Assembly: GCA_022843145.1 (NCBI GenBank)
Contig: JALHOF010000005.1
Coordinates: 186,001-250,000 of the forward strand
Direction: 5' to 3'
From: Hyphomicrobium sp.
GTDB lineage: Bacteria; Pseudomonadota; Alphaproteobacteria; Rhizobiales; Hyphomicrobiaceae
DNA: 64,000 bases
Shown: one piece after another, positions 25,876-35,484 of the stretch
Layout of the letters: each line of letters opens with the position of its first letter
Position numbering within the stretch: position 1 is the first letter of the stretch
Program-made: the position numbers and the translations under genes
The notes under the pieces: generated by a model
What the model was told of the DNA's origin: nothing
What the model saw: only the letters and a program-made list of their open reading frames with translations
Database searches by the model: none

Positions 25876-26586
25876 TCAATCGTGCGAGATCAGCGTCGTG
25901 CTGGTCTGGTCGGACTTCGGACGATCGTCTGCCACGTTGGTGCCTCTGACCAGGTAATGAACGGTCTCGGCGATGTTTGTCGTGTGATCGCCGACGCGCT
26001 CGACGTTCTTTGCGCCAAACAGGAGATGGGTTGAGATGCCGATGTTGCGCGGATCTTCCATCATGTAGGTTAGAAGTTCGCGGAACAGCGAATTGTACAT
26101 CGCATCGATCTGGGCATCGTCGCGCCAGACGGCGAGGGCCTTTTCGGCGTCGCGCTCGGAATAGGCATCGAGAACCGCCTTGAGTTGCTTGAGTGCGAGT
26201 TCCACCATGTGACCAAGCCCAGTCATCAAGGGCTTCGGATGACTCTCATGGGCGATGGCAAGTGCGCGTTTGGCGATGTTCTTCGCAAGGTCCCCGATCC
26301 GCTCGAGATCGGCCGCGATGCGGAGCGCCACCATCACATGACGGAGATCGTTGGCCATCGGCTGGCGGCGAGCGATCATCGAGATCACCAATGCCTCGAT
26401 GTCGCGCTCGAACTGGTCGATCGCCTTGTCGCTTTTCACGACGAGTTCGGCCTGCCGCGGATCGCGCCGCTCGAGCGCATCGAACGCCTGTCCGAGGTTA
26501 TGCTCGGCAAGCCCGCCCATGTGGGCGATCTTCTTGTCGAGAAGCGCGAGCTCCTCCTCGTAGGACGTCACGATGTGCTCGTTCAT
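25876..26586 (-). CDS. phoU: Phosphate signalling protein PhoU
   Basis: A 236-residue helical protein that links the Pst transporter to PhoR and restrains phosphate uptake and the Pho response. It has the two three-helix repeats with the metal-binding E/D-x-x-x-D motifs, for example ERDIEALVISMIARRQPMA and DLERIGDLAKNIAKRA in the first repeat and NVERVGDHTTNIAETVHYL in the second. It starts at the ATG after AAGG. It stands between pstB (61 bases) and phoB. Confidence 0.95.
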   Translation of the reverse strand: MNEHIVTSYEEELALLDKKIAHMGGLAEHNLGQAFDALERRDPRQAELVVKSDKAIDQFERDIEALVISMIARRQPMANDLRHVMVALRIAADLERIGDLAKNIAKRALAIAHESHPKPLMTGLGHMVELALKQLKAVLDAYSERDAEKALAVWRDDAQIDAMYNSLFRELLTYMMEDPRNIGISTHLLFGAKNVERVGDHTTNIAETVHYLVRGTNVADDRPKSDQTSTTLISHD

Positions 26587-26647
26587 GGACCTTTTTTTCC
26601 TCAATCGTCGTTTCGCGCGCCTATAGCGGCGGCAAAAGCGCGGGAGC

Positions 26648-27466
26648 TCAGCCGATGCGGCCAGTGATGTAGTCCTGCGTCCGCTTGTCGTTCGGATTGG
26701 TGAAGATGTGACCGGTCTCGCCTTCCTCGACGAGCGTCCCAAGATGAAAGAATGCCGTGCGCTGCGAGACGCGGGCCGCTTGTTGCATCGAGTGGGTGAC
26801 GATGATGATGCTGTAGTTGGACCTGAGTTCGTCGATCAGCTCTTCGATCCTGGCGGTCGCGATCGGATCCAGCGCCGAGCATGGCTCATCCATCAGAATG
26901 ACCTCGGGGCTGACGGCGATAGCACGCGCGATGCACAGCCGCTGCTGCTGGCCGCCGGAGAGGCTGGTGCCGCTGTCGGTCAACCGGTCCTTGACCTCTT
27001 TCAGGAGGCCGGCCTTTTCGAGGCTCGTCATCACGATCTGATCAAGCTCGGCGCGCGACTGAGCGAAACCGTGGATGCGCGGGCCGTAGGCGACATTGTC
27101 ATAGATCGATTTCGGGAACGGGTTCGGCTTCTGAAACACCATGCCGACGCGCGCGCGCAGCTGCACGACATCGAGCGACTGATCATAGACGTCCTGCCCG
27201 TCGATGGTGATCTTGCCGGTCACGCGGCAAATCGGGATCGTGTCGTTCATCCGGTTGATACAGCGAAGAAAGGTCGACTTGCCGCAGCCGGACGGACCGA
27301 TGAAGGCCATGACGCTGCGGTCGGGAATATCGACCGAGACGCTTTTCAGGGCGTGTTTCTCCCCGTAATAGACATTGCAGTCCCGGGCGGAGACCTTGAA
27401 ACCGCTGCCTGGCATCACGTGTGCGGCAGCGGTGGCGGAGGAAGGGTTTGCGACGATAGCGTCCAT
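26648..27466 (-). CDS. pstB: Phosphate ABC transporter ATP-binding protein PstB
   Basis: A 272-residue ATPase of the high-affinity phosphate importer. The motifs are complete: Walker [11 protein letters not shown]-loop [21 protein letters not shown], signature LSGGQQQR, Walker [13 protein letters not shown] and the switch His in IIVTHSM. The N-terminal 20 residues are an Ala/Ser-rich leader. GAGGA precedes the ATG at 27466. It follows pstA by 47 bases. Confidence 0.97.
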   Translation of the reverse strand: MDAIVANPSSATAAAHVMPGSGFKVSARDCNVYYGEKHALKSVSVDIPDRSVMAFIGPSGCGKSTFLRCINRMNDTIPICRVTGKITIDGQDVYDQSLDVVQLRARVGMVFQKPNPFPKSIYDNVAYGPRIHGFAQSRAELDQIVMTSLEKAGLLKEVKDRLTDSGTSLSGGQQQRLCIARAIAVSPEVILMDEPCSALDPIATARIEELIDELRSNYSIIIVTHSMQQAARVSQRTAFFHLGTLVEEGETGHIFTNPNDKRTQDYITGRIG

Positions 27467-27513
27467 GATGATCCTCGAATGCGCGAACTCGGTTTTTGAG
27501 AGGCGGCCCTGCG

Positions 27514-29259
27514 TTACCAGCGCCTCTCGAAGCGCTTGCGAAGCCAGATCGCCAAGCCATTCATGACGAAAAGGAACCCCAGCAACACGATGATGGCGGC
27601 AGCGGTCTTTGCCTGGAATGCCTGCTCGGGCAGATCCGACCAGAGGTAGATCTGCACCGGCATTACGGTTGCGCTCTCGACGAACGATTGCGGCACATCG
27701 ACGATGAACGCGATCATGCCGATCATCAGCAACGGCGCGGTCTCGCCGAGTGCGTGCGCCATGCCGATGATCGTGCCCGTCATGATGCCCGGCATGGCGA
27801 GCGGCAGCACGTGATGGAAGATCGCCTGCTGATGCGATGCACCGACACCGAGCGCCGCCTCCTTGATCGACGGCGGTACCGAGCGTAGTGCGGCGCGGGA
27901 GGCGATGATGATGGTCGGCAGCACGAGCAGCGCCAGCACCAGGCCGCCGACCAGTGGAGCGGATCGCGGCAGGCCGAAGAAATTGAGGAAGACCGCAAGG
28001 CCGAGCAGTCCGAAGACGATCGACGGTACGGCGGCGAGATTGTTGATGTTGACCTCGACGAGATCGGTCAGCCGGTTCTTGGGCGCGAACTCCTCGAGAT
28101 AAACGGCCGCGCCGACACCGAGCGGCAGGCACAGCGCGAGAGTGACAAGTAGCGTCAGCGCGGTTCCGACGAGCGCGCCGCGGATGCCGGCGAGTTCCGG
28201 TTCGCGACTGTCTCCGGAGGTAAAGAAGCGCCAGTTGAAACCGCTCTCGACGACGCCAAGCGAACGTAAGCGTTCGAGGAACGCTGCCTCCTGATCATTG
28301 ACCTTCCGGTTCGCCTCGGGCGTCACGTAGGTCACGATCTTCCAATTGGCCGGCTTGGCCTCGTCCGCCGATTTCAACGGCAGAAGTACTTCGCCGGTGA
28401 TCGCGCTATCGCTCAACTTGGTTGCCTTGACGAGCCCGCCGTTGATTTCGACGAGCACGCTCGGAATGTCGGCGTCGAGCGGTTCTTCGCCACGCGGTTG
28501 TTCGGCCCGCGCCCGAAGAGCCTTCGCCACTTCCAGAAGCTCGACGGCACGCGCCTGGTTGGCCTTGTCGGGTGACCGCTGCAGACGTCCGGCCTCCCTC
28601 TCGACACCGCCGGCACGAACGGACAAAGCGCGCTTGATCGTCGCCAATTCGTCGGCAAAGTCGTTCGATGCCGTCAGAACCGTGACTTCGCCCGTGACGC
28701 CGGACGGAGTTGCGATCCCGCGCGGGACACGGGAAACGATCTTGGAGCCGGCGCCCTTGAAATAGAGATCGGCGTCATCGGACAGCAGCAACGGCACCTT
28801 GACCGTCTTGCCGATCAACGACGGATCAGCCACCAGCGTTTCGCGCAGGATGTCTGGCGCGCCCGTCGATAGCAGCCGGTTCAGCTGCCGTTCGGCCGAG
28901 CGGCTTTCAATTCCGGGGATGGCCTTGGCGAGCGCGGCCTTGGTCACCGGATAATAGTCGCCGCCGCGGATCGCGGCCGCATCGACGCTGCCCGGCGCGC
29001 CGAACGCGTCGGCCGCGACCGGAACATCGAGCACGAGCCGGTGCTGCCAGAAGGCGGGCAATCCGCGCACGAAGACGTCGGCGAGCAAGATCACCACGAA
29101 AACGGACGTGATGCCCAGCGCGAGAAGTCCATAGCTCTTGAAACGGGCCTCCGCGCGGTAGCGCGAGCGGATGCGGCCCTGCGCCTCTGCCGAGGTGATA
29201 TCGAACTTGCGATTCACGGTGTAACTGCCTGACGGCTGCGACATGGAGATATCAGTCAT
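27514..29259 (-). CDS. pstA: Phosphate ABC transporter permease PstA with N-terminal DUF3333 domain
   Basis: A 581-residue inner-membrane permease, about twice the length of E. coli PstA. The first part (residues 1-170) is the DUF3333-type region found in alphaproteobacterial PstA, with one membrane helix ([22 protein letters not shown]) and then a large periplasmic segment to about residue 350. The C-terminal MetI-type domain has six helices and the coupling motif [28 protein letters not shown]. The start overlaps the pstC end by eight bases, so the two subunits are coupled. Confidence 0.95.
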   Translation of the reverse strand: MTDISMSQPSGSYTVNRKFDITSAEAQGRIRSRYRAEARFKSYGLLALGITSVFVVILLADVFVRGLPAFWQHRLVLDVPVAADAFGAPGSVDAAAIRGGDYYPVTKAALAKAIPGIESRSAERQLNRLLSTGAPDILRETLVADPSLIGKTVKVPLLLSDDADLYFKGAGSKIVSRVPRGIATPSGVTGEVTVLTASNDFADELATIKRALSVRAGGVEREAGRLQRSPDKANQARAVELLEVAKALRARAEQPRGEEPLDADIPSVLVEINGGLVKATKLSDSAITGEVLLPLKSADEAKPANWKIVTYVTPEANRKVNDQEAAFLERLRSLGVVESGFNWRFFTSGDSREPELAGIRGALVGTALTLLVTLALCLPLGVGAAVYLEEFAPKNRLTDLVEVNINNLAAVPSIVFGLLGLAVFLNFFGLPRSAPLVGGLVLALLVLPTIIIASRAALRSVPPSIKEAALGVGASHQQAIFHHVLPLAMPGIMTGTIIGMAHALGETAPLLMIGMIAFIVDVPQSFVESATVMPVQIYLWSDLPEQAFQAKTAAAIIVLLGFLFVMNGLAIWLRKRFERRW

Positions 29260-30667
29260 ACTGTTCTCTGTACCGTCGGACGATGATGAGGGCGATGACG
29301 TTGAGGATCAGGGTGAAGAAGAAGAGGACAAACCCGAGAGCGAAGGCGGCAAGCGTCTTGGCGCTGTCGAACTCCTGATCGCCGACGAGGATGGTCTTGA
29401 TCTGCACGGTGATCGTCGTGACGGCATCGAGGGGATTGAAGGTCAGATTGGCGGCGAGGCCCGCGGCCATGACGACAATCATCGTCTCGCCGATGGCGCG
29501 GCTAATCGCGAGCATGAAGGCCGATACGATGCCGGGTAGCGCGGCTGGCAAGATGACTTGCTTGATCGTCTCGGACTTCGTGGCTCCGAGTGCGTAGGCG
29601 CCATCGCGCATCGACTGCGGCACGGCGTTGATCACGTCGTCGGACAAAGACGAGATGAACGGGATGATCATCATGCCCATCACCAATCCGGCGGCGAGCG
29701 CACTTTCGGAGGCGATGTCGAGACCGAAACTCTCGCCCCAGCCGCGGATCAGCGGCGCCACGGTGAGAGCAGCGAAGAAACCCAGGACGACGGTGGGGAT
29801 GCCAGCGAGAATCTCGAGCACCGGCTTGGCCCAGGCGCGGAACGACGGCGTCGCATACTCCGCGAGATAGATCGCGGACAACAGACCGAGTGGACCGGCA
29901 ACGCAGATGGCGATCAGCGTGATCAACAGAGTGCCGGTCAGCAGCGGAATGAAACCAAATGCGGTTTTGATGTCACCCTGATCGGCCCGCAGCGCGGCCT
30001 GGGGGTTCCATTCCGTGCCGAAAAGAAAATCGGTGACCGTCGGCCTGCCCTTGAGCGCGGGATCGAAAAAGAAGCGCAGTGTTTCGTACAGAACCGAGAA
30101 AACGATGCCGATCGTGGTCAACACGGCCACGGTAGCGCACGCGAACAGCACCATCTTGACGATGCGCTCGAAGCTGTTGCGCGCGCGGAAATCGGAACTG
30201 ACGTGGCCAATGCTGAAGAACAGCGCGGCCGCGGCAAGCGCGACGCCGATCGCGAAGACGATCCAGTTGCCGTAGGACGTGGCCGACCGCAGCGCTTCGG
30301 CGGCACCCTTCAGCTGAGCGGACGCCTCACCCTGGAACTTGCCAGTGAGAATATTGTAGAGATCGCGAAGGGCTGCGCCGCGCGAAAGTTCGTCACTGAC
30401 CACCTCGGCCGGAAGACGGGCCAATGCCTGCGTCTCAGCCATCTTGATGACGATCGGCGAGCCGACAGCGAACACGATCAGCATCGGCAGCAGAACGAGG
30501 GTCGCGGCGAGAAGACCATGGTAAATGGGCAACGAATGCAGCGAGTAGCGGACGTCTCGCATGCCAGGCGCGGCGGCGACATTGGCCAGCGCTTGTGCGC
30601 GCGACCGCACCGCAAAGAACGCCGCTAGCATCAGCACGGCGAGCGTCCCGAAATACAAACCCGACAT
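29252..30667 (-). CDS. pstC: Phosphate ABC transporter permease PstC
   Basis: A 471-residue inner-membrane permease. The N-terminal 200 residues carry extra helices and a periplasmic segment usual for alphaproteobacterial PstC. The MetI domain follows, with LFGTEWNPQAALR, AIYLAEYATPSFRAWAKPVLEILAGIPTVV and the coupling loop PQSMRDGAYALGATKSETIKQVILPAA. It overlaps pstA by eight bases and is separated from pstS by 171 bases containing a large hairpin. Confidence 0.96.
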   Translation of the reverse strand: MSGLYFGTLAVLMLAAFFAVRSRAQALANVAAAPGMRDVRYSLHSLPIYHGLLAATLVLLPMLIVFAVGSPIVIKMAETQALARLPAEVVSDELSRGAALRDLYNILTGKFQGEASAQLKGAAEALRSATSYGNWIVFAIGVALAAAALFFSIGHVSSDFRARNSFERIVKMVLFACATVAVLTTIGIVFSVLYETLRFFFDPALKGRPTVTDFLFGTEWNPQAALRADQGDIKTAFGFIPLLTGTLLITLIAICVAGPLGLLSAIYLAEYATPSFRAWAKPVLEILAGIPTVVLGFFAALTVAPLIRGWGESFGLDIASESALAAGLVMGMMIIPFISSLSDDVINAVPQSMRDGAYALGATKSETIKQVILPAALPGIVSAFMLAISRAIGETMIVVMAAGLAANLTFNPLDAVTTITVQIKTILVGDQEFDSAKTLAAFALGFVLFFFTLILNVIALIIVRRYREQYD

Positions 30668-30713
30668 AGAACTTGTCCCGACTTGTCGACAGCGCGTCAG
30701 CGCGCAGAGAACC

Positions 30714-30754
30714 CCTGGAGAAGTCCAAAACTACCAGGGCCGGGCTTCTCCAGG
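30714..30754 (-). promoter_or_regulatory. Stem-loop in the pstS-pstC intergenic region
   Basis: CCTGGAGAAG (30714-30723) and CTTCTCCAGG (30745-30754) form a perfect 10-bp stem with a 21-base loop. There is no T-run, so it is more likely an mRNA processing or 3'-stabilising structure that lets pstS be made in excess over the permease genes. Confidence 0.55.
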
Positions 30755-30838
30755 AAGAGCCGGACCAACAGGAAGACAAGCGGATCGAGACCAGAGCGGC
30801 CGCCAGCCATAAGCCAGCGGCCGCCCTGTAACTTCAGA

Positions 30839-31906
30839 TCAGTTCACGAGATCGGCCGACAACGTCTTCATGGACTTGGCGGCTTCCGCGACCTTAGCGG
30901 CTTCTTCCTTCGGCATGGCGACGAGGCCCTTGCGCGCCAGGTAGCCATCCTTCGAGATCGCCTTGTCCGACACGTATTCGGCGACGAACTTGTCGAGGCC
31001 CGGGATCACGCCGACGTGCTGCTTTTTGACGTAGACGAACAGCGGACGGGCGCCCTTGAATTTGCCGGAAGAAATGGAGTCGTAGTCAGGCTCGACGCCT
31101 TCGACCTTTGCGCCCTTGAGCTTCGAGATATTCTCTTCGAGGAACGAGAAGCCGAAGATGCCGACGGCGTTCTTGTTGGCCTCGAGCTTCTGGACGATCA
31201 CGTTGTCGTTCTCGCCGGCTTCGACGTAGGCGCCGTCCTTGCGGATCGACTTCCACACCTTGTCGAACGCCTTGGCGTCGGACTTCTTGAGGGACTTCAG
31301 GCTGTCGAAGCCTTCAGCGCCCTTCTCCAAGTAAAGTTCGTGGAACGAGTCGCGCGTGCCAGAGGTCGGCGGCGGGCCGAGCACTTCGATCTTGATGTTC
31401 GGAAGTCCGGCATCGATGTCCGACCAATTCTTGTAGGGGTTGGCGACGAGGTTGCCATCCTTATCCGGCACCATCTCCGCCATGGCCTGGAACACCTGCT
31501 TGCGGGTCAGCGTGAGTGAGGGACCCGCCTTGGACTGGGCAAGCACAAGACCGTCGATGCCGACCTTGATTTCGACGACGTCCTTGACGCCGTTCTTCTG
31601 GCAATCCTCGAACTCACCCTTCTTGATCGCGCGCGACGCGTTCGAGACGTCCGGATGTCCAACGCCGACGCCGGCGCAGAACAGCTTGAAGCCGCCGCCG
31701 GTGCCGGTCGACTCGACCACCGGGGTCTTGCCGCCGCCCGACTTGCCGAACTGTTCGGCAACCGCGGTCGTGAAGGGGTAAACTGTCGACGAACCGACGA
31801 TTCGGATTTGGTCGCGCGCGACTGCCGCGCCGGCGAATGCGATGCTGCCGACAACGGCCGCGGCCGCCGACAAGCTGATCATTCTGCTGTTCACGCTGTT
31901 CTCCAT
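30839..31906 (-). CDS. pstS: Periplasmic phosphate-binding protein PstS
   Basis: A 355-residue exported protein that captures phosphate for PstCAB. The N-terminus MENSVNSRMISLSAAAAVVG and the following AFAGAAVARDQ form a signal peptide. The phosphate-binding loops are visible: IVGSSTVYPFTTAVAE, ESTGTGGGFKLFCAG, and TSGTRDSFHELYLEKG. It matches the alphaproteobacterial PstS type with the extra Cys pair (CAG and DCQKNG). I chose ATG 31906; a second ATG at 31882 is possible. A Pho box lies about 90 bases upstream. Confidence 0.95.
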   Translation of the reverse strand: MENSVNSRMISLSAAAAVVGSIAFAGAAVARDQIRIVGSSTVYPFTTAVAEQFGKSGGGKTPVVESTGTGGGFKLFCAGVGVGHPDVSNASRAIKKGEFEDCQKNGVKDVVEIKVGIDGLVLAQSKAGPSLTLTRKQVFQAMAEMVPDKDGNLVANPYKNWSDIDAGLPNIKIEVLGPPPTSGTRDSFHELYLEKGAEGFDSLKSLKKSDAKAFDKVWKSIRKDGAYVEAGENDNVIVQKLEANKNAVGIFGFSFLEENISKLKGAKVEGVEPDYDSISSGKFKGARPLFVYVKKQHVGVIPGLDKFVAEYVSDKAISKDGYLARKGLVAMPKEEAAKVAEAAKSMKTLSADLVN

Positions 31907-31995
31907 CTGGTGCGTGGCCCTGGGAGAGCGATCTACACCCGCTGCAACTCCCACCCAGGCCACGAGGCCCGGTGACGGAGTACTAGCGGACGAAA

Positions 31996-32013
31996 GATTC
32001 AGCAATGTGACAG
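31996..32013 (-). promoter_or_regulatory. Pho box (PhoB operator) before pstS
   Basis: On the minus strand the site reads CTGTCACATTGCTGAATC. The first half CTGTCAC matches the PhoB half-site CTGTCAT at six of seven positions, the spacer is four bases and the second half CTGAATC matches more weakly. Ten bases further on is TAGTAC, a suitable -10. This is the usual PhoB-activated layout. Confidence 0.65.
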
Positions 32014-32042
32014 GTTAATATGATGATTATAAACAAATATTC

Positions 32043-33443
32043 CTAAATATGCATCGCGTCGCCTAGTTCATCGAACTCGGCCGCGAACCGTGAGCCGGAA
32101 CCCAATTCTGATGAGATCCGCAATTCCCCGCGATGGCGCATGACGATGTGCTTGACGATCGCAAGGCCGAGCCCGGTGCCGCCCTTCTCGCGGCTCGACG
32201 TGGCGCTGACGCGGTAGAATCGCTCGGTCAATCGCGGCAGATGCTCTGGCGCGATCCCTGGGCCATCGTCGACCACGGCCAACGTAAGCGTCGCAGGCTT
32301 CTTGCCGGCAGGCTGCGCGCGGTCGATCCGGATGTCGACATGTCCGCCGGGCCGTCCGTATTTGATCGCGTTCTGCGACAGGTTCTGCACGACCTGGACG
32401 ATCTCCTCGCGATCCCCGCGAATGCGCGCGGGACCATCGAGCTTGTGCAGCTTGACCTCGACACGATCCGCCAGCGCCAGCGGCTCGAGCGTTTGGCGCA
32501 CGTAGGCGGCGACTTCGTTGAGGTCGACGACACCTCGAGGCGGGAGATGCGCGCGCATTTCAACTCTGCTGAGGGACAAGAGGTCGTCGATCAGACGCGA
32601 CATGCGGACTGATTGGCTGGCCATCAGCCCGAGGAAACGTTCGCGCGCCGCCGCATCGTCTCGTGCCGGCCCCTGCAAAGTCTCGACAAACCCCCGCAAG
32701 GACGCGAGAGGCGTGCGCAACTCGTGACTTGCGTTAGCGACGAAATCGGCGCGCATCTGGTCGAGCCGGTCCTGTTCGCTCAAATCGCGGAATGTGACCA
32801 GCAGCACCGGCATCGATGTCTCAGCGCGCGCCGTCGTCAGTCGAGCGACGGTTACTTCGATGCGGCGATCGACGGGCACGCGCTCGACGAGCTGCACCAT
32901 GATCGGCTGCCCGACCGTGCTGGCGTTGTCGATCGCGGCCATCAACTCGGGATTGCGCGACACGTGGCTGAACGGCACCCCATCGCGCACCTTGGGATAG
33001 AGTTCGCGCATCGGGTGATTGGCGTGCTGAACCGCCCCGAGACGGTCGAGGGCGACCGCCGGTTCGGGCAGCGCATCGATGACCAGCCGCCATCCATCCG
33101 CCGCCTGCCTATCGACGGCAATCAACGAACCGGGTGCCGGAGCGGCGGCGGCCTGCGTCCCCCACGCGTGCTCGTCCGGCGTTTCGAAATAGCCGTTCGA
33201 CGACATCCAGGCAACCACGGCAGCTGCCATCAGCAGCAACACCAATGATGTGAGAGCGGAGATCAAACCAGTTGCGGCGATGGCAAGCAAAAATGCGCCA
33301 GCGAGAGCCATCCCTGCCGCGCGGCGCTTGAGACCGCTGGCGGCGCGCATCAATCGCGGCGCGATCACGGTCGTGATCCGCGCTAACCCTTGGCGCGGCA
33401 GCTTAGGGTCATCGCCGTCGCCGAAACCGGATTTATCGAGCAT
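32043..33443 (-). CDS. phoR: Phosphate regulon sensor histidine kinase PhoR
   Basis: A 466-residue inner-membrane kinase that phosphorylates PhoB. Two adjacent hydrophobic segments (about 43-82) form the anchor. A PAS-like domain follows (VIDALPEPAVALDRLGAVQHANHPMREL), then the HisKA box with the phospho-His in FVANASHELRTPLASLRGFVE. The ATPase part has the N box NAIKYGRPGG, G1 VVDDGPGI and G2 GGTGLGLAIVKHI. It follows AGGGAG and stands first in the operon, 37 bases from the region of the pstS Pho box, so pstS has its own promoter. Confidence 0.95.
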   Translation of the reverse strand: MLDKSGFGDGDDPKLPRQGLARITTVIAPRLMRAASGLKRRAAGMALAGAFLLAIAATGLISALTSLVLLLMAAAVVAWMSSNGYFETPDEHAWGTQAAAAPAPGSLIAVDRQAADGWRLVIDALPEPAVALDRLGAVQHANHPMRELYPKVRDGVPFSHVSRNPELMAAIDNASTVGQPIMVQLVERVPVDRRIEVTVARLTTARAETSMPVLLVTFRDLSEQDRLDQMRADFVANASHELRTPLASLRGFVETLQGPARDDAAARERFLGLMASQSVRMSRLIDDLLSLSRVEMRAHLPPRGVVDLNEVAAYVRQTLEPLALADRVEVKLHKLDGPARIRGDREEIVQVVQNLSQNAIKYGRPGGHVDIRIDRAQPAGKKPATLTLAVVDDGPGIAPEHLPRLTERFYRVSATSSREKGGTGLGLAIVKHIVMRHRGELRISSELGSGSRFAAEFDELGDAMHI

Positions 33444-33672
33444 CTAACTCCCTGACCGGCGTCCAATGCGACGCCGTTCGCGGGGTGGACCATCCACCGG
33501 CCACCCTGCAGCAACACTCATCATACGAGATTTGGCCTGGCGCGACATCCCAAAGCAACCATCGCCGGAATACGCTTGCGAATGGCTCCAGTCCGCTCAC
33601 AATGTCTCAAACAAACGCGACCGGACCGTGTCAACCGACCGATCGGACGCTACAGGACAGGGTCGCGGCACC

Positions 33673-34599
33673 ATGAGCAAATCTGATAAGCCCAAGAAGG
33701 GCGACAAAGCCGATGTAGCCGGCAAGCGCAGCAAGGACGGGCGGTCCGCACCCGGTCGCGACTGGTCAAAGTTCGAAATAGAAAAGTCTGAGCTGCCGGT
33801 CTGGATCGACGACAACGCCTTGTCCTCGGGCGGCTATCCATACGACGACAAGGTCAAGCGCAAGGACTACGAGGAAGCGCTCGTTCCGCTGCAGATCGAA
33901 CTGCTGAAGCTGCAAGCACATATTCAAAAGACCGGACAACGCGTCGTCATCCTGTTCGAAGGCCGCGACACGGCCGGAAAGGGCGGCACCATCGGGGCGT
34001 TCATGGCGCATCTCAATCCGCGCCACGCACGCGCCGTCGCCTTGTCCAAGCCGACGGAAGCCGAGCGGGGGCAATGGTATTTCCAGCGCTACATCGGGCA
34101 CCTGCCGACCCGCGGCGACATCGTTCTGTTCGATCGCTCCTGGTACAATCGCGCCGGCGTCGAGCGCGTGATGGGCTTCTGCGACGACGAGCAACTGGCC
34201 GACTTCCTGCGCGAGGCGCCGGAGTTCGAGGGGATGCTGGTGCGAGACGGAGTGAGCCTGTTCAAGTTCTTCCTGACGATCGGCCGCGAAATGCAATTGA
34301 AGAGGTTTCACGAGCGTCGCCATGATCCCTTGAAGCAATGGAAGCTTACGGACATCGATCTCGCTGCGATGGGGAAGTGGGACGATTACACGAAAGCACA
34401 ACACGACCTGTTCCGATTCACGCATACGGCCACGAGCCCATGGACCGTGATCCGAGCCAACGATCAACGGCGTGCGCGCCTGGACGCGATCCGGGTGGTC
34501 CTCGCCGCATTCGATTATCCCGGCAAGGACGCCAAAATCGCAACCACACCAGACCCCAAGATCGTCGGCAGCGGGCCGGATTTTTTCTACGGCGACTGA
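33673..34599 (+). CDS. ppk2: Polyphosphate kinase 2 (PPK2 family)
   Basis: A 308-residue cytoplasmic enzyme that transfers phosphate between polyphosphate and nucleoside di- or monophosphates. The Walker A region is VILFEGRDTAGKGGTI and the Walker B/lid region is VLFDRSWYNRAGVERVMGF; WYFQRYIGHLPTRGD and FFLTIGREMQLKRFHER also match the single-domain PPK2 class. The Lys-rich N-terminal 45 residues are extra and probably flexible. ATG 33673 is preceded by AGGG. The gene is divergent from phoR, linking phosphate supply and storage; I see no Pho box in the shared 230-bp region. Confidence 0.93.
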   Translation: MSKSDKPKKGDKADVAGKRSKDGRSAPGRDWSKFEIEKSELPVWIDDNALSSGGYPYDDKVKRKDYEEALVPLQIELLKLQAHIQKTGQRVVILFEGRDTAGKGGTIGAFMAHLNPRHARAVALSKPTEAERGQWYFQRYIGHLPTRGDIVLFDRSWYNRAGVERVMGFCDDEQLADFLREAPEFEGMLVRDGVSLFKFFLTIGREMQLKRFHERRHDPLKQWKLTDIDLAAMGKWDDYTKAQHDLFRFTHTATSPWTVIRANDQRRARLDAIRVVLAAFDYPGKDAKIATTPDPKIVGSGPDFFYGD

Positions 34600-34638
34600 T
34601 CGGCTTGAGCGACCCACCAACACAACAGGGGCACGGCG

Positions 34639-35313
34639 ATGGAGACGATCCTCGCATTCGTCCACGACAACAAACCCTACATTGACGCGGCGCACGCGCT
34701 GAGTTCGGTGATCAACATCATCGGCTGGGTTCTCGGCGCGGTGTTGCTCACCATCGCGTGGCGGCGCAATACGATCCGCAGCTTCCAGGTCGGGCCCGTC
34801 AATTTCCAGATGCAAGAGGCCGCGGTCGAGGCGACAGCCACTGCCGCGCGCGACTGGGAAGCCAAAACGCCGACGAGCACGTTCGATCTGTCGCGTATCC
34901 GGCAGACCGTCGGCCGCGCGTTCGTCCCCGCTGTCATCGACAACCTCACCGGCCGCTCCATTCTCTGGGTCGATGACCGGCCCGTAAACAATGCGCTCGC
35001 CGTGCGCGCGCTGCGGAAATTCCGGTTGGACGTCGTCGAAGCGATCAGCACGGAAGAAGCACTCGCGGTTATGGCCGAGCGCCGGTTCGACCTCGTGATT
35101 TCGGATATGGGGCGCGGCGACAACATGCGCGCGGGCTACGATCTTTTGGCCCGCATCCGTGAAACCGACGAGGCGATCCCGTTCCTCATCTTTTCCGGCG
35201 CGGACAAGCCACAGCACCGCCAGGAAGCGCTCGACCGCGGCGCTCAGCTCGCCACGAACAACATCATTGAACTGCTCGACTTCATCATCGATCGCCTGGG
35301 GAAGCAAAACTGA
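34639..35313 (+). CDS. Membrane-anchored receiver-like protein
   Basis: A 224-residue protein with an N-terminal helix (SVINIIGWVLGAVLLTIAW, about 23-42), a linker, and from about residue 105 a response-regulator receiver fold: SILWVDDRPVNNALAV (acidic pocket), VISDMGRGDNMRAGYDLLARI with the likely phospho-Asp, and FLIFSGADKP with the conserved Ser. The Lys that normally follows in a K-P motif is not evident (LATNNIIEL instead). It has no output domain. A tethered receiver is unusual; it may act as a phosphate sink or a structural decoy. It follows ppk2 by 39 bases and may be co-transcribed. Confidence 0.75.
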   Translation: METILAFVHDNKPYIDAAHALSSVINIIGWVLGAVLLTIAWRRNTIRSFQVGPVNFQMQEAAVEATATAARDWEAKTPTSTFDLSRIRQTVGRAFVPAVIDNLTGRSILWVDDRPVNNALAVRALRKFRLDVVEAISTEEALAVMAERRFDLVISDMGRGDNMRAGYDLLARIRETDEAIPFLIFSGADKPQHRQEALDRGAQLATNNIIELLDFIIDRLGKQN

Positions 35314-35484
35314 CGCCCCCTGCCCCGATCCGGACCGGCCGTTCACCAGCGAGTAACCAGAACGGAAGGGAAGCAGATCGCCTGCCGCGCCGGACTTGAA
35401 CTGTGCGCCCGGCCCTAAGACTTCGTTGGCCAACCGCGTGCATTCTGATCCTGACGCGGCGCAGTGGGCGGCCGCACGCGGGGC

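Noticed and set aside
33444-33672. A Pho box in the phoR-ppk2 gap
   Set aside because: No pair of CTGTCAT-like half-sites at 11-base period could be found on either strand.
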